A DNA stretch of 37,725 nucleotides, taken from NCBI GenBank assembly GCA_002410925.1, contig DHPR01000031.1, positions 1 through 37,725 on the forward strand. The letters are read 5' to 3'. Under the pieces are notes generated by a model, which did not search any database, was not told the origin of the DNA, and was given only the letters and a program-made list of their open reading frames with translations. A program made the translations under genes and the position numbers. Shown piece by piece: positions 16,720 through 26,111 of the stretch (within the stretch, counting starts at the first letter, position 1; each line of letters starts with the position of its first letter). The stretch is from UBA5359 sp002410925 [NCBI: bacterium UBP13_UBA5359] (lineage in GTDB: Bacteria; UBP13; UBA5359).

Positions 16720-16766
16720 TTAAAGAAGGATAGTGCGTCTATTATAACGAATATCCTTGCGAACGA

Positions 16767-16796
16767 AAAATGTTCAGGCAATGAGAAAATGTTCAG
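16767..16796 (+). repeat. Direct repeat AAAATGTTCAG in the leader of the lipoprotein gene
   Basis: AAAATGTTCAG is present at 16767-16777 and 16786-16796, 19 bp apart start to start, close to two helical turns. The first copy is part of GAAC-N7-GTTC (16761-16775). It lies between the promoter and the ribosome-binding site, so it is a possible regulator site. Confidence 0.4.
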
Positions 16797-16819
16797 AGCA
16801 AACAAGGAGAGGAAAACTT

Positions 16820-18088
16820 TTGAAGAAAAATATCGCTTTGATAACGGTAATATTGGTAGTCTCTGCAGCTTTGCTTGGCGGCTGCGGTTCGCAAAACAAG
16901 AAGGAAATAACGGTTATGTGGTGGGGGGATGTTTACAACTACGGCTTTGCCGAGAAGCTGGTAGATGCTTATAATGCCACCAACCCGACCAAGCCCGCTA
17001 AACTGATGGGTATCCAGGGACAGTATCAGTATAAATTATTGGCCATGGCGGCTTCCAAAACTCTGCCGGACGTGGTTTTAGTGACGACACCCAATGTCTA
17101 CGATATGGGTTCCAGGGGGGCTCTGCTGCCGCTGAACAAGCGTACCGAAACGGCGGAATTTGAAGCTATGAAAAGCGAGATGTGGCCTAATCTTGTGGAG
17201 GCCTTTAACGTGGGGGGCAAGCAACTGGCTGTACCTATTTGGACATGGACTCCGGGTATTTATTACAACAAGGATCTCTTTGACAGGGCAGGGGTCTCTT
17301 ATCCTTCAAAAAACTGGACTTTCAAAGAGTTTGAGGAGAAGTCCAGAAAGCTGGTTAAAAGGGAGAACGGCAAGGTAAGTATCTACGCTTATAATTCCAC
17401 CTTTTCGTTGAATGATCCTTTGCTTTTATCATATCTTTATGCTCACGGCGGTGCTTTTTATACCGAAGATTATCGGCAGTGTCTGATCGATTCACCCGCT
17501 TCTATAGCAGCCCTAAAGGCTTTTTCAGATCTGCGTCTAAAAGATCATATAGCGCCAAAAGCGGCGGAAGAACAGGGAATGGGCACTTCGGGACGTAATA
17601 CCGACTTCTTTCAAGCGGAAACAGTGGCCATGCGCGTAGCCGGCAGGGATTATCTGGATGTGTTACGGCAACGCGGCGGGATCAAGTTCCGCTGGGGAGC
17701 CGCTTCTATGCCCAGGGGTGATAAGCCCTGCTTCTTCCAGGTTGCCGCAGCTTTAGCCGTATCGGCTCATACAAGGAGCCCGGAGGATGCCTGGAATTTT
17801 ATCTCCTTTGTTGCCGGCAAAAAAGGACAGAAGATGATTACGACAGATAGGTCGGATGTAACTATCTATAGGGAATTGACTTATGGTCAGGACTTTCTCG
17901 GTTACCAGGATAGGCCGGATGTCAGCTCCGTTTTCAGAGATATGTTGCTTGAGGCCGTTCCTTCCCCATACCATTTGGGAGACGACGAATGGAAGTCTCG
18001 GGCAGCGAATCACCTGTCTTTGATGGAACTCGGCCAGATCAGCACCGAGGAAGCCTGCGCCAGGATAGCCGCCGATTACAAACCCTGA
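16820..18088 (+). CDS. Sugar ABC transporter substrate-binding lipoprotein (family 1 SBP), orphan
   Basis: A 422-residue extracytoplasmic solute-binding lipoprotein. Starting at TTG 16820, with AAGGAGAGG seven bases upstream, it reads MKKNIALITVILVVSAALLG followed by GC. This is a type II signal peptide with lipobox LGGC and the lipidated Cys at residue 22. The mature part has the typical KEITVMWWGDV start, a PDVVLVTTPNVYDM segment, IYYNKDLFDRAGVSYP and WNFISFVAGKKGQKM. An upstream in-frame ATG (16757) would bury the signal peptide and is rejected. There are no permease or ATPase genes beside it, and terminators flank the gene, so it must work with a transporter encoded elsewhere. The ligand is probably an oligosaccharide. 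Confidence 0.88.
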   Translation: MKKNIALITVILVVSAALLGGCGSQNKKEITVMWWGDVYNYGFAEKLVDAYNATNPTKPAKLMGIQGQYQYKLLAMAASKTLPDVVLVTTPNVYDMGSRGALLPLNKRTETAEFEAMKSEMWPNLVEAFNVGGKQLAVPIWTWTPGIYYNKDLFDRAGVSYPSKNWTFKEFEEKSRKLVKRENGKVSIYAYNSTFSLNDPLLLSYLYAHGGAFYTEDYRQCLIDSPASIAALKAFSDLRLKDHIAPKAAEEQGMGTSGRNTDFFQAETVAMRVAGRDYLDVLRQRGGIKFRWGAASMPRGDKPCFFQVAAALAVSAHTRSPEDAWNFISFVAGKKGQKMITTDRSDVTIYRELTYGQDFLGYQDRPDVSSVFRDMLLEAVPSPYHLGDDEWKSRAANHLSLMELGQISTEEACARIAADYKP

Positions 18089-18138
18089 CCCTTTATCGAT
18101 AGAGTTTGCAAAGAGTGCCCAAAATGAATTATTTAAAC

Positions 18139-18167
18139 TGCCGGGAGGACCGATATGCCTCCCGGCA
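18139..18167 (+). terminator. Probable terminator after the lipoprotein gene
   Basis: TGCCGGGAGG (18139-18148) pairs perfectly with CCTCCCGGCA (18158-18167) around a 9-nt loop. It is followed by ATCTTTATG, a short U-rich tail. Confidence 0.7.
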
Positions 18168-18186
18168 ATCTTTATGCATAATATAA

Positions 18187-18215
18187 TTCACTTTAGCTCT
18201 AGCCCGTGATATAAT
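18187..18215 (+). promoter_or_regulatory. Promoter of eno
   Basis: TTCACT at 18187-18192, a 17-nt spacer and TATAAT at 18210-18215. A TG lies one base before the -10 (extended -10). The enolase ATG is 154 bp downstream, so there is a long leader. Confidence 0.65.
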
Positions 18216-18221
18216 ACGGAC

Positions 18222-19653
<1,432 letters not shown>

Positions 19654-19719
19654 ATCATCCGAAGTGTAATTCAGAGATATATTTGGTAAGTTATAAAAGT
19701 ATCAAAGAAAAGAGCGTGC

Positions 19720-19768
19720 AGGTGCAGAAATGGAGGAAGAAGCGTTCCACTGTTTCTGCACCTTTTTT
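19720..19768 (+). terminator. Intrinsic terminator after eno
   Basis: AGGTGCAGAAA (19720-19730) pairs with TTTCTGCACCT (19753-19763) with further pairing inside (TGGA/TCCA). The T-run covers 19763-19768. Confidence 0.9.
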
Positions 19769-19855
19769 ACGGATTGAAAATTGCTCTATAAGCAATAGAT
19801 GCAGGATTTCGGCAGGCTCTTGCAGAAGTAACTAGAATATTGAGGAATACTGTTT

Positions 19856-21277
19856 ATGATATTAAGAAGAACTAAAATAATCGCTACTCTGGGCCCATCC
19901 TCCGACAGGGAGGAGGTACTGAAAGGCATGATACTGGCCGGCATGAACGTTGCCAGACTTAATCTCTCTCACGGTACACATGAAGATCATGCGCGGCGGA
20001 TAAACATGGTGCGCAGACTTGAGCGCAAGCTGGGCAGACCTATAGGTATTTTAATGGATCTTCAGGGGCCCAAGCTGAGGATAGGAGCCTTTGCCGAGAA
20101 TAGTATAATACTGAAATCCGGCGATGATTTTATTTTGACGGCTGATCCGGTAGAGGGATCGCTGAAGAGAGTTTTTCTGGATGTACCTCCAGCGGTGATC
20201 AGCGATATTAAGCCGGGCGATACCATTTTATTGCGCGATGGCTTGATTCAGCTGCAGGTAAGCGGGGTCACTGATAATAATATAGTATGCAAGGTTATAG
20301 ATGGTGGCGAACTCTTCTCCCGTAGCGGCATTCACTTGCCGGTAACCGCCATCAGCATGAGCACTTTGACGGATAAGGACCTTAAGGATTTGGCTTTTGG
20401 TTTGGAGCAGCGTGTAGATATGCTTGCCATCTCCTTTGTCCGAACCGCCAACGATATTTTACGGGTTAAAGAGATCATCAAGGATAAGGGTGCAAGCGTT
20501 CCGGTTATAGCCAAGATAGAGAAAAGGGAAGCATTAGATAATTTTGATGCCATCCTGCAGATTGCTGATGGTATCATGGTAGCCAGAGGGGATCTGGGGA
20601 TAGAGAGCGATATAACCGAGGTTCCTGTTGAACAGAAGAGAATTATCGCTAAGTGTAACCGTGTCGGCAAGCCGGTAATCACTGCTACGCAGATGCTGGA
20701 ATCCATGATCTGGAACCTCAGGCCTACCAGGGCGGAGGTTACGGATGTAGCTAATGCTATCTTTGACGGCACCGATGCTACCATGCTCTCCGGCGAAACG
20801 GCTATAGGTGAATATCCGATAGAATGTATCTCCATGATGCATCAGATAGCTTTAAGTGCGGAAAGCAGCTTTGATCACCAAAGGCTCCAGGTGGAGAAGA
20901 TGGATCTTCCTGTCGATACCATAACCGAGGCTATCGGGGAAGCTACGGCAGCTATGGCGGCCGACCTGAAAGTACCGGCCGTGATTACCTTCACCTCTTC
21001 CGGGCATACGGCCAGAATGATAGCCAAGTTCCGGCCGGCAGCTATGGTGGTGGCAGTTACCTCTGTGGAAGCTACCATGCGAAAATTGACTCTATCCTGG
21101 GGAGTATTTCCTCTGCGGGCGGATCAGATATCCAACACGGATGAGATGATAGCCAATGCAGTAGCTCGTACCCTGGCAGCCGGGTTTGTCTCTGAAGGAG
21201 ATGTCGTCGTGATAACGGCTGGAGTTCCCATAGGCGTAACGGGTACTACTAATCTTATCAAGGTTCACAAGGTATAA
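19856..21277 (+). CDS. pyk: Pyruvate kinase
   Basis: A 473-residue pyruvate kinase transferring phosphate from PEP to ADP. Motifs in order: RRTKIIATLGPSS at the start, MNVARLNLSHG, GILMDLQGPKLRIG with the B domain following (about 70-165), PVIAKIEKREAL with the catalytic Lys, GIMVARGDLGIE (metal-binding Glu/Asp), TATQMLESM, RAEVTDVANAIFDGTDATML and SGETAIGEYP. The C-terminal domain (about 350-473) is of ordinary length, without the extra PEP-synthase-like domain found in Bacillus. GAGG lies 10 nt before the ATG. The next gene starts only 5 bp after the stop, so the two form an operon, an unusual partner for a glycolytic gene. Confidence 0.96.
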   Translation: MILRRTKIIATLGPSSDREEVLKGMILAGMNVARLNLSHGTHEDHARRINMVRRLERKLGRPIGILMDLQGPKLRIGAFAENSIILKSGDDFILTADPVEGSLKRVFLDVPPAVISDIKPGDTILLRDGLIQLQVSGVTDNNIVCKVIDGGELFSRSGIHLPVTAISMSTLTDKDLKDLAFGLEQRVDMLAISFVRTANDILRVKEIIKDKGASVPVIAKIEKREALDNFDAILQIADGIMVARGDLGIESDITEVPVEQKRIIAKCNRVGKPVITATQMLESMIWNLRPTRAEVTDVANAIFDGTDATMLSGETAIGEYPIECISMMHQIALSAESSFDHQRLQVEKMDLPVDTITEAIGEATAAMAADLKVPAVITFTSSGHTARMIAKFRPAAMVVAVTSVEATMRKLTLSWGVFPLRADQISNTDEMIANAVARTLAAGFVSEGDVVVITAGVPIGVTGTTNLIKVHKV

Positions 21278-21282
21278 TTAAC

Positions 21283-21672
21283 ATGGGTAATCGTCGGACA
21301 ATAAAAATCTTTTTTCTATTGCTTCTACTGGGCTATATACTCTTTAGCTTTGGGCAAGCTTGTTATCGTAATGCTGCCCAGACTATGCGGCTCAGAGAGA
21401 AGGACAAGCAAGTTGCCATTGAAGAGAAAAGGAATGAAACTCTAAAAAAGCGTATAAAAGAGCTCGGAACCGATGAAGGAATAGAGCAAGAGGCGCGTCA
21501 AAAGCTGGGTATGACGGCTCCAGGCGAAGTAGGTTATCGTGTACTCTCCAAAGAAGAAAAGAGAGAGACTACGGCTGCGCCCGCTTCAGAAAAGGAGGCT
21601 ATACTTCAGAATGGCGGCTCTGATAGAGATAAAGCGGAAAGTGAAGCTACAAGGCCATCGGTTAAGCGTTAA
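21283..21672 (+). CDS. FtsB/DivIC-like septum formation protein
   Basis: A 129-residue bitopic membrane protein. One transmembrane helix (about 7-28, IKIFFLLLLLGYILFSFGQA) is followed by a coiled coil (about 30-62, LREKDKQVAIEEKRNETLKK). Next comes the conserved end segment DEGIEQEARQKLGMTAPGEVGY, the usual FtsB/DivIC motif (I-E-x-x-A-R-x-x-L-x-x-x-x-P-G-E). The C-terminal tail (95-129) is low-complexity and charged. In other bacteria this protein joins FtsL/FtsQ in the division complex. It starts 5 bp after pyk and is followed, as in Bacillus divIC-yabR, by an S1-domain gene, which supports the call. Confidence 0.85.
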   Translation: MGNRRTIKIFFLLLLLGYILFSFGQACYRNAAQTMRLREKDKQVAIEEKRNETLKKRIKELGTDEGIEQEARQKLGMTAPGEVGYRVLSKEEKRETTAAPASEKEAILQNGGSDRDKAESEATRPSVKR

Positions 21673-21716
21673 AGTGAGTTGACAGGGAGACGGTAGAAAT
21701 GGTGAGGCAATAAGAA

Positions 21717-21836
21717 ATGCTTTGGTTTGGACCGAAGTGGCGATTGAGAGTGGCACAGATATTGACATTATATGCATTAGACGGAAAACAGATGGTCGTT
21801 CATCACGTACTTGACAAATCGGTCTCTGAATTATAA
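21717..21836 (+). CDS. Possible small protein of 39 residues
   Basis: An ATG at 21717 opens 39 codons ending at TAA 21834-21836. GAGG lies nine bases upstream at 21704-21707. The peptide starts MLWFGPKWRLRVAQILTLY and continues with a polar tail. It occupies the gap between the DivIC-like gene and the S1 gene. No family was recognised, and its end overlaps the probable S1 gene promoter. It could be chance. Confidence 0.25.
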   Translation: MLWFGPKWRLRVAQILTLYALDGKQMVVHHVLDKSVSEL

Positions 21837-21839
21837 ATT
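21811..21839 (+). promoter_or_regulatory. Probable promoter of the S1-domain gene
   Basis: A consensus TTGACA at 21811-21816 and TAAATT at 21834-21839 with a 17-nt spacer (or TATAAA at 21832 with 15). The start codon is about 98 bp downstream. Confidence 0.5.
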
Positions 21840-21936
21840 TACTATGGGTTTATGTACCCGGGTGCAAAGCAAGCTTCTTGATATTTTATGAAGGTACGGC
21901 GGTCGTAAGGCCGATAACAAGGAGGAATAATTCCAA

Positions 21937-22344
21937 ATGCCTGTAACGGTAGGCGAGATTGTCGAAGGCAGCATCTCCAAATTGACTAATTTCGGTTTTT
22001 TTGTTGAGTTGCCGGGAGGGGAATCCGGTCTGGTGCATATCTCTGAAGTAGCGGACACCTATATCAGGGATGTGCGGGATCTATTCAAGGAAAATGATAA
22101 GGTCACGGTCAAGGTTATCGCCATTGACGAGCGGGGTAAGATTGAACTCTCCGTGCGCAAGGCTTTGTCCCGTGCAGAGGGACAGGTTCAACAGGCCCCG
22201 CCCCGGCGCAGACCGGGTTCAGTCGGTGCCGGCTCCGGTTTTGAAGAGCTGCTGGGTAATTTTATGAAAAAGAGTGAAGAGCGATTATTAGAGCTGAAGC
22301 GTAATACGGAATCCAAAAGAGGCGGTCGTTCCAGACGGCGTTAA
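21937..22344 (+). CDS. S1 RNA-binding domain protein (YabR-like)
   Basis: A 135-residue protein. The S1 OB-fold occupies residues 1-75: VGEIVEGSISKLTNFGFFVE, then SGLVHISEVAD, then VKVIAIDERGKIELSVRKA, all classic S1 strands. An Arg-rich, Gly/Pro-containing linker follows (about 85-100), a helix FEELLGNFMKKSEERLLELK, and a basic tail ending GGRSRRR. It probably binds RNA or the ribosome, like YabR/general stress protein 13 of Firmicutes, which is also encoded after divIC. A strong AAGGAGG ribosome-binding site is present. Confidence 0.88.
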   Translation: MPVTVGEIVEGSISKLTNFGFFVELPGGESGLVHISEVADTYIRDVRDLFKENDKVTVKVIAIDERGKIELSVRKALSRAEGQVQQAPPRRRPGSVGAGSGFEELLGNFMKKSEERLLELKRNTESKRGGRSRRR

Positions 22345-22444
22345 GCGAATTTTGAACAGGGTCTTGCATAAAGTCTTTTTGAAGCGATAAAGATTACTTC
22401 GCCCTGGGAAGCGGCCGGGGCGGAAGTGGTTTGGGAGTAATCAC

Positions 22445-23683
22445 TTGAGCATTCACGCACATCGTTATTTCGCCAGGGTGCTGCAGTTGTCAGGCAAAGA
22501 GGAGATAGCCGGCACCATGGCCTCAATAGGCGTCGATCTGCATGGTATAGAGCGAATGCTGCCTAAAACCGGGCATCACCTGCTCTATTTGAAACGGGTT
22601 CCCGTTCGTGCGGCGATGTTGATAAAGCAGGGAATGCTGGCACGTGACGGCGATGCTGCGCTAAGCTGGGAAGCCTCTAATATGTCGGCAGAGCATACAG
22701 ATATTATTATGATGGGTACGGAGGGGCAACTTCGCTCTGCGCTTGCGCTTCTTCATCAGCAGCCCTTCGGTTTGCCTCTGCTGGCAAAGGAGGCTGAAAT
22801 CGCTCTCAACGCTTGTATTGTCAATAAACCGTATTGGCGTATAGGAGAGAAGTCCTATGATCTCTCCCGCAGGACACTGGTCATGGGTATACTCAATGTG
22901 ACGCCGGATTCATTCTCTGACGGCGGGCGCTACCGCGACCCTAACAGGGCATTGGAGCATGCTTTGAATATGATAGAAGAGGGAGCCGATATCATAGACA
23001 TTGGAGCGGAATCCACGCGGCCGGGATCTGCGGAAGTAACTGCAGATGAAGAGCTTTTACGCTTGATACCGGTGATAGAACGCCTGTCGGATAAGACGGA
23101 TGTGCCGATATCCATAGATACCAGGAATGCCGGCACAGCGGCAGCTGCTCTGCAGGCCGGCGCCGTCATTATTAATGATATTAGCGGTTTGACACACGAT
23201 CCTGATATGGCTTCGGTAGTAGCCGACAGAGGGGCCTCTCTGGTAACAATGCATATCAAGGGAACTCCTGAAACCATGCAGCTGGCTCCTTCCTATGAAG
23301 ATCTTATGGGAGAGGTAAGCTCCTTTCTTTACGATTCTATCGATAGAGCTGTGGCCGCCGGCGTAGCGGAGGATCGTATAGTTGTAGATCCCGGCATAGG
23401 CTTTGGTAAGACAGGGGATAACAATCTGGAGATTCTGCGACGCTTGATGGAGTTACGGTCCCTGGGCAGACCTATATTATTGGGTGCTTCACGCAAAGCC
23501 TTTATCGGAGCGATTCTTAATACAGCTCCACAGAAAAGATTGGAAGGCACTCTAGCCGTCAACACTATGGGCATTGCCAATGGCGCCTCCATTGTAAGGG
23601 TACATGATGTGAAGAGCACTGTCATGGCCTGCCGCATGGCGGAAGCAATACTCTATGGGCGTAAAGAGGCTGAAAAAGGATGA
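22445..23683 (+). CDS. folP: Dihydropteroate synthase with N-terminal extension
   Basis: A 412-residue protein. The catalytic TIM barrel starts at about 145 (LVMGILNVTPDSFSDGG) and has IDIGAESTRPGS, ISIDTRNAGTAAAAL, INDISG, the VDPGIGFGKTGDNN loop and GASRKAF. This is dihydropteroate synthase, joining p-aminobenzoate to the pterin pyrophosphate in folate synthesis. The first 140 residues form an extra domain (LQLSGKEEIAGTMASIGVDL and later ALNACIVNKPYW) found in some clostridial and archaeal-type DHPS proteins; its role is unclear. The start is TTG at 22445 with GGGAG seven bases upstream. The stop overlaps the next start by 4 bp (ATGA), so the two are translationally coupled. Confidence 0.92.
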   Translation: MSIHAHRYFARVLQLSGKEEIAGTMASIGVDLHGIERMLPKTGHHLLYLKRVPVRAAMLIKQGMLARDGDAALSWEASNMSAEHTDIIMMGTEGQLRSALALLHQQPFGLPLLAKEAEIALNACIVNKPYWRIGEKSYDLSRRTLVMGILNVTPDSFSDGGRYRDPNRALEHALNMIEEGADIIDIGAESTRPGSAEVTADEELLRLIPVIERLSDKTDVPISIDTRNAGTAAAALQAGAVIINDISGLTHDPDMASVVADRGASLVTMHIKGTPETMQLAPSYEDLMGEVSSFLYDSIDRAVAAGVAEDRIVVDPGIGFGKTGDNNLEILRRLMELRSLGRPILLGASRKAFIGAILNTAPQKRLEGTLAVNTMGIANGASIVRVHDVKSTVMACRMAEAILYGRKEAEKG

Positions 23684-25947
23684 AGCTGGTCGATTACCGG
23701 CGTGATTTGCGAGGCCTGGCATGGGGACTTTTAGCCTCCATGTTGGCTATATGGGTATGGCATGCCGGCCTTACCAGACGGCTGGAGCTTATTGCTTACG
23801 ATTGTATGTTTCGCTTGGATGGAAGTCAGAGGGTAAAAGAGGACTCCTCCGATGTGGTAGTGGTAGGCATCACCGAAAAATGTCTGAGCCGGCTGGGAGC
23901 ATGGCCCTGGCCGAGACGCTATCATGCCGCTATGGTAGATAGGCTGGCTGCTTATGGCGCCCGGGCGATAGCTTTCGATATTATCTTTTCCGAGCCGAAT
24001 GAGGAAGATGATCCTTTGCTGGCTAATGCCTGCCGTCGCAGCGGGCGGGTTATTCTGCCTGTCTGTACTTCCCGAGAACCTGCTATCAAAGCTGCTTCCG
24101 GTATAATGAAAGTGGATAACCTGACAATACCGACGCCTCAATTGCGCCAGGCCGTATTTGCCCTGGCTCATATCAATCTGAACGCAGACGACAGAGATGG
24201 AATAGCTCGTAGAACGCCGCTTTTTATCAAATATAAGAATGATTATTATCCCTATTTCGGAGCAGCTGTGACCGCTCTCTATTCCGGACGTAAGCTGCAA
24301 GCCGATTCTACCGCTGCAAGGGTAATGATGGGGAGCGAGAGCATCCCCGTAGAAAGCGGTGAAATGGCTATCAATTTTAAGCAAAAACGAGGCTGTTATC
24401 TTTACTCTGATGTTCTGGCCGGCCGGGTTCCTCCGAAAGTATTCAAAAATAAAGCCGTCATCATAGGCAGCATAGGCCCGGGGTTGAGCGATGTCCATAT
24501 AACGCCGCTGCGGGCAATGGATGGAATCATGATACATGCCTCGGCTATAGATACCATGATAGAAGGCCGTTATCTGCAGGGTTTGCCGAAGCTGCTGATT
24601 ATAGCCTTGATACTTCTTTGCGGCGTTCTGACCGGCCTGGGCGTCCTTCGTTATAGGGCATTGGGCGGTTTGGCCTGCCTGCTTGTCTTGATAACCGTAT
24701 TCTTTTCGGCTGCAGTGCTGCTCTTTATTCAATATAATATTATATTGGATATAGTGCCTTTACTGCTTGCTCTGGCTGGAGGATATACCTTTACTCTGGC
24801 AGGGTATTTCAGGTTGGCTGATAAGGTTATCGAGGGACAGGATCTTCGTTTGAGCTCTCTCTATCAGGCCAGCAATACCTCTTCATTAACCGCCTTTAAC
24901 AGTGCTGATGTAGTGAAGATGCTGATAGCCGCTGCTCAGGCGGTAGTCAAAGCCGACGTTTACGGTCTGGCTCTGCCTGATGAAGAAGGGCATCTTGTCT
25001 GGAAAATTGCGGAAGGATGTGCTCCGGAAATTATCGATACCCTCTTTGATGCCGGAGAAGGGGTTACCGGAGAGGCTTTTCGTTCCTGCCGTCCGATTAT
25101 GGCTATAGATATACGTAAGCAGCAGGAGCTGGGCTGTGTCGAACTGGAGTACATGGGAAGAACAGTGCTGTCGGTACCCATGGTGGTGCACTCCTGTTCA
25201 GTGGGCGTACTGACGCTGGTGCAAAAACGGCGCCGGCGGTTCTCCTCTGAGGATTTGGATACCATATCCGCCCTTACCTGTCAGGCTGCCGTTATGCTTG
25301 AAGATGTCTCTTTACAGTTGCAAACCCGCAAGGCATATCTAGGAAGCATAGAAGCATTAAGTATGGCTATTGATGCCAAGGATGATTATACGCACGGACA
25401 TTCTCAGGCTGTAGCCAGAAATGCGATAGCCATTGCTGAAAGGCTCAAGCTATCGGAAAGGGAAATAGAAACTATCCGCCATGCCGCTCTGATGCATGAT
25501 GTAGGCAAGATAGGCATAAATGATTATATTCTTCAAAAACCCGGCTCCCTGACCAGCCAAGAGTATGAAATAATGAAAAGCCATGTTATCTATGGCATGG
25601 AGATCGTAAAGCCACTTGATTTCCTTGGAGATGCCTCGTTGTATCTTCTGTATCATCACGAGCGTGTAGATGGTCAGGGATATCCAGAGGGGTTACAGGG
25701 AGAGGCTATTCCTCTGGGGGCTCGTATTATCAGCGTGGCCGATGCCTTTGATGCCATGACCTCAAACCGTCTGTACCGCAAAGCTCTTGACATAGAAGAA
25801 GCTCTGAAGCGTCTTAAGGAAGGGGCCGGCACACAATTTGACGGTCGCATTGTCGAGATGTTCCTGGAGATAATCAATGAACAGAAGCAATCATCTACAA
25901 GGATAGCTATACGTGAGAGCGGGCGCATTATCGAATCCACACCATAG
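23680..25947 (+). CDS. CHASE2-GAF-HD-GYP protein, probable cyclic-di-GMP phosphodiesterase
   Basis: A 755-residue membrane signalling protein. An N-terminal transmembrane helix (about 12-31) precedes an extracytoplasmic CHASE2 domain (about 35-290; DSSDVVVVGITEKCLSRLGA, WPWPRRYHA). Three transmembrane helices follow (about 305-375), then a GAF domain (about 400-540) and the HD-GYP output domain (about 560-735). The HD pair H606-D607 lies in MHDVGKIG, and HHERVDGQGYP holds the GYP motif at 667-669, so the phosphodiesterase looks active. The ATG overlaps the folP stop (ATGA). The combination with a folate gene is probably incidental. The domain order implies that an external signal controls cyclic-di-GMP breakdown. 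Confidence 0.92.
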   Translation: MKLVDYRRDLRGLAWGLLASMLAIWVWHAGLTRRLELIAYDCMFRLDGSQRVKEDSSDVVVVGITEKCLSRLGAWPWPRRYHAAMVDRLAAYGARAIAFDIIFSEPNEEDDPLLANACRRSGRVILPVCTSREPAIKAASGIMKVDNLTIPTPQLRQAVFALAHINLNADDRDGIARRTPLFIKYKNDYYPYFGAAVTALYSGRKLQADSTAARVMMGSESIPVESGEMAINFKQKRGCYLYSDVLAGRVPPKVFKNKAVIIGSIGPGLSDVHITPLRAMDGIMIHASAIDTMIEGRYLQGLPKLLIIALILLCGVLTGLGVLRYRALGGLACLLVLITVFFSAAVLLFIQYNIILDIVPLLLALAGGYTFTLAGYFRLADKVIEGQDLRLSSLYQASNTSSLTAFNSADVVKMLIAAAQAVVKADVYGLALPDEEGHLVWKIAEGCAPEIIDTLFDAGEGVTGEAFRSCRPIMAIDIRKQQELGCVELEYMGRTVLSVPMVVHSCSVGVLTLVQKRRRRFSSEDLDTISALTCQAAVMLEDVSLQLQTRKAYLGSIEALSMAIDAKDDYTHGHSQAVARNAIAIAERLKLSEREIETIRHAALMHDVGKIGINDYILQKPGSLTSQEYEIMKSHVIYGMEIVKPLDFLGDASLYLLYHHERVDGQGYPEGLQGEAIPLGARIISVADAFDAMTSNRLYRKALDIEEALKRLKEGAGTQFDGRIVEMFLEIINEQKQSSTRIAIRESGRIIESTP

Positions 25948-25985
25948 CGGCATGCCGGTTGGAATGCCTGCGTTTAGCGATAATG

Positions 25986-26014
25986 TTGACGGGCAATAGC
26001 CGGTATGATATAAA
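25986..26014 (+). promoter_or_regulatory. Promoter of the AraR-like regulator gene
   Basis: TTGACG at 25986-25991, a 17-nt spacer starting GGCAA, and TATAAA at 26009-26014. It closely resembles the promoter at 27468-27496, where the spacer also starts GGCAA. Confidence 0.75.
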
Positions 26015-26023
26015 TTATATATG

Positions 26024-26044
26024 TTAGTTAACTAAGCAGATAAG
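26024..26044 (+). promoter_or_regulatory. Putative operator 1 (TTAGTTAACTAAG-type)
   Basis: The perfect 12-bp palindrome TTAGTTAACTAA (26024-26035) is followed by GCAGATAAG. It starts 9 nt after the -10 of the regulator promoter, overlapping the expected start of transcription. It matches the site at 27506 at 18 of 21 positions. Confidence 0.7.
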
Positions 26045-26111
26045 AGTATGCTCTTATTCATTTGAACAAGATACCAGAGTATATTCGGGAAGATGTGTGG
26101 GAAGAGCGATA

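Noticed and set aside
16757-16819. ATG at 16757 as the start of the lipoprotein gene
   Set aside because: It would add 21 polar residues before the type II signal peptide. TTG 16820 has AAGGAGAGG at the right distance.
23731-24732. 333-residue minus-strand open frame
   Set aside because: It is antisense to the CHASE2 domain of the HD-GYP protein and lacks any family motif.
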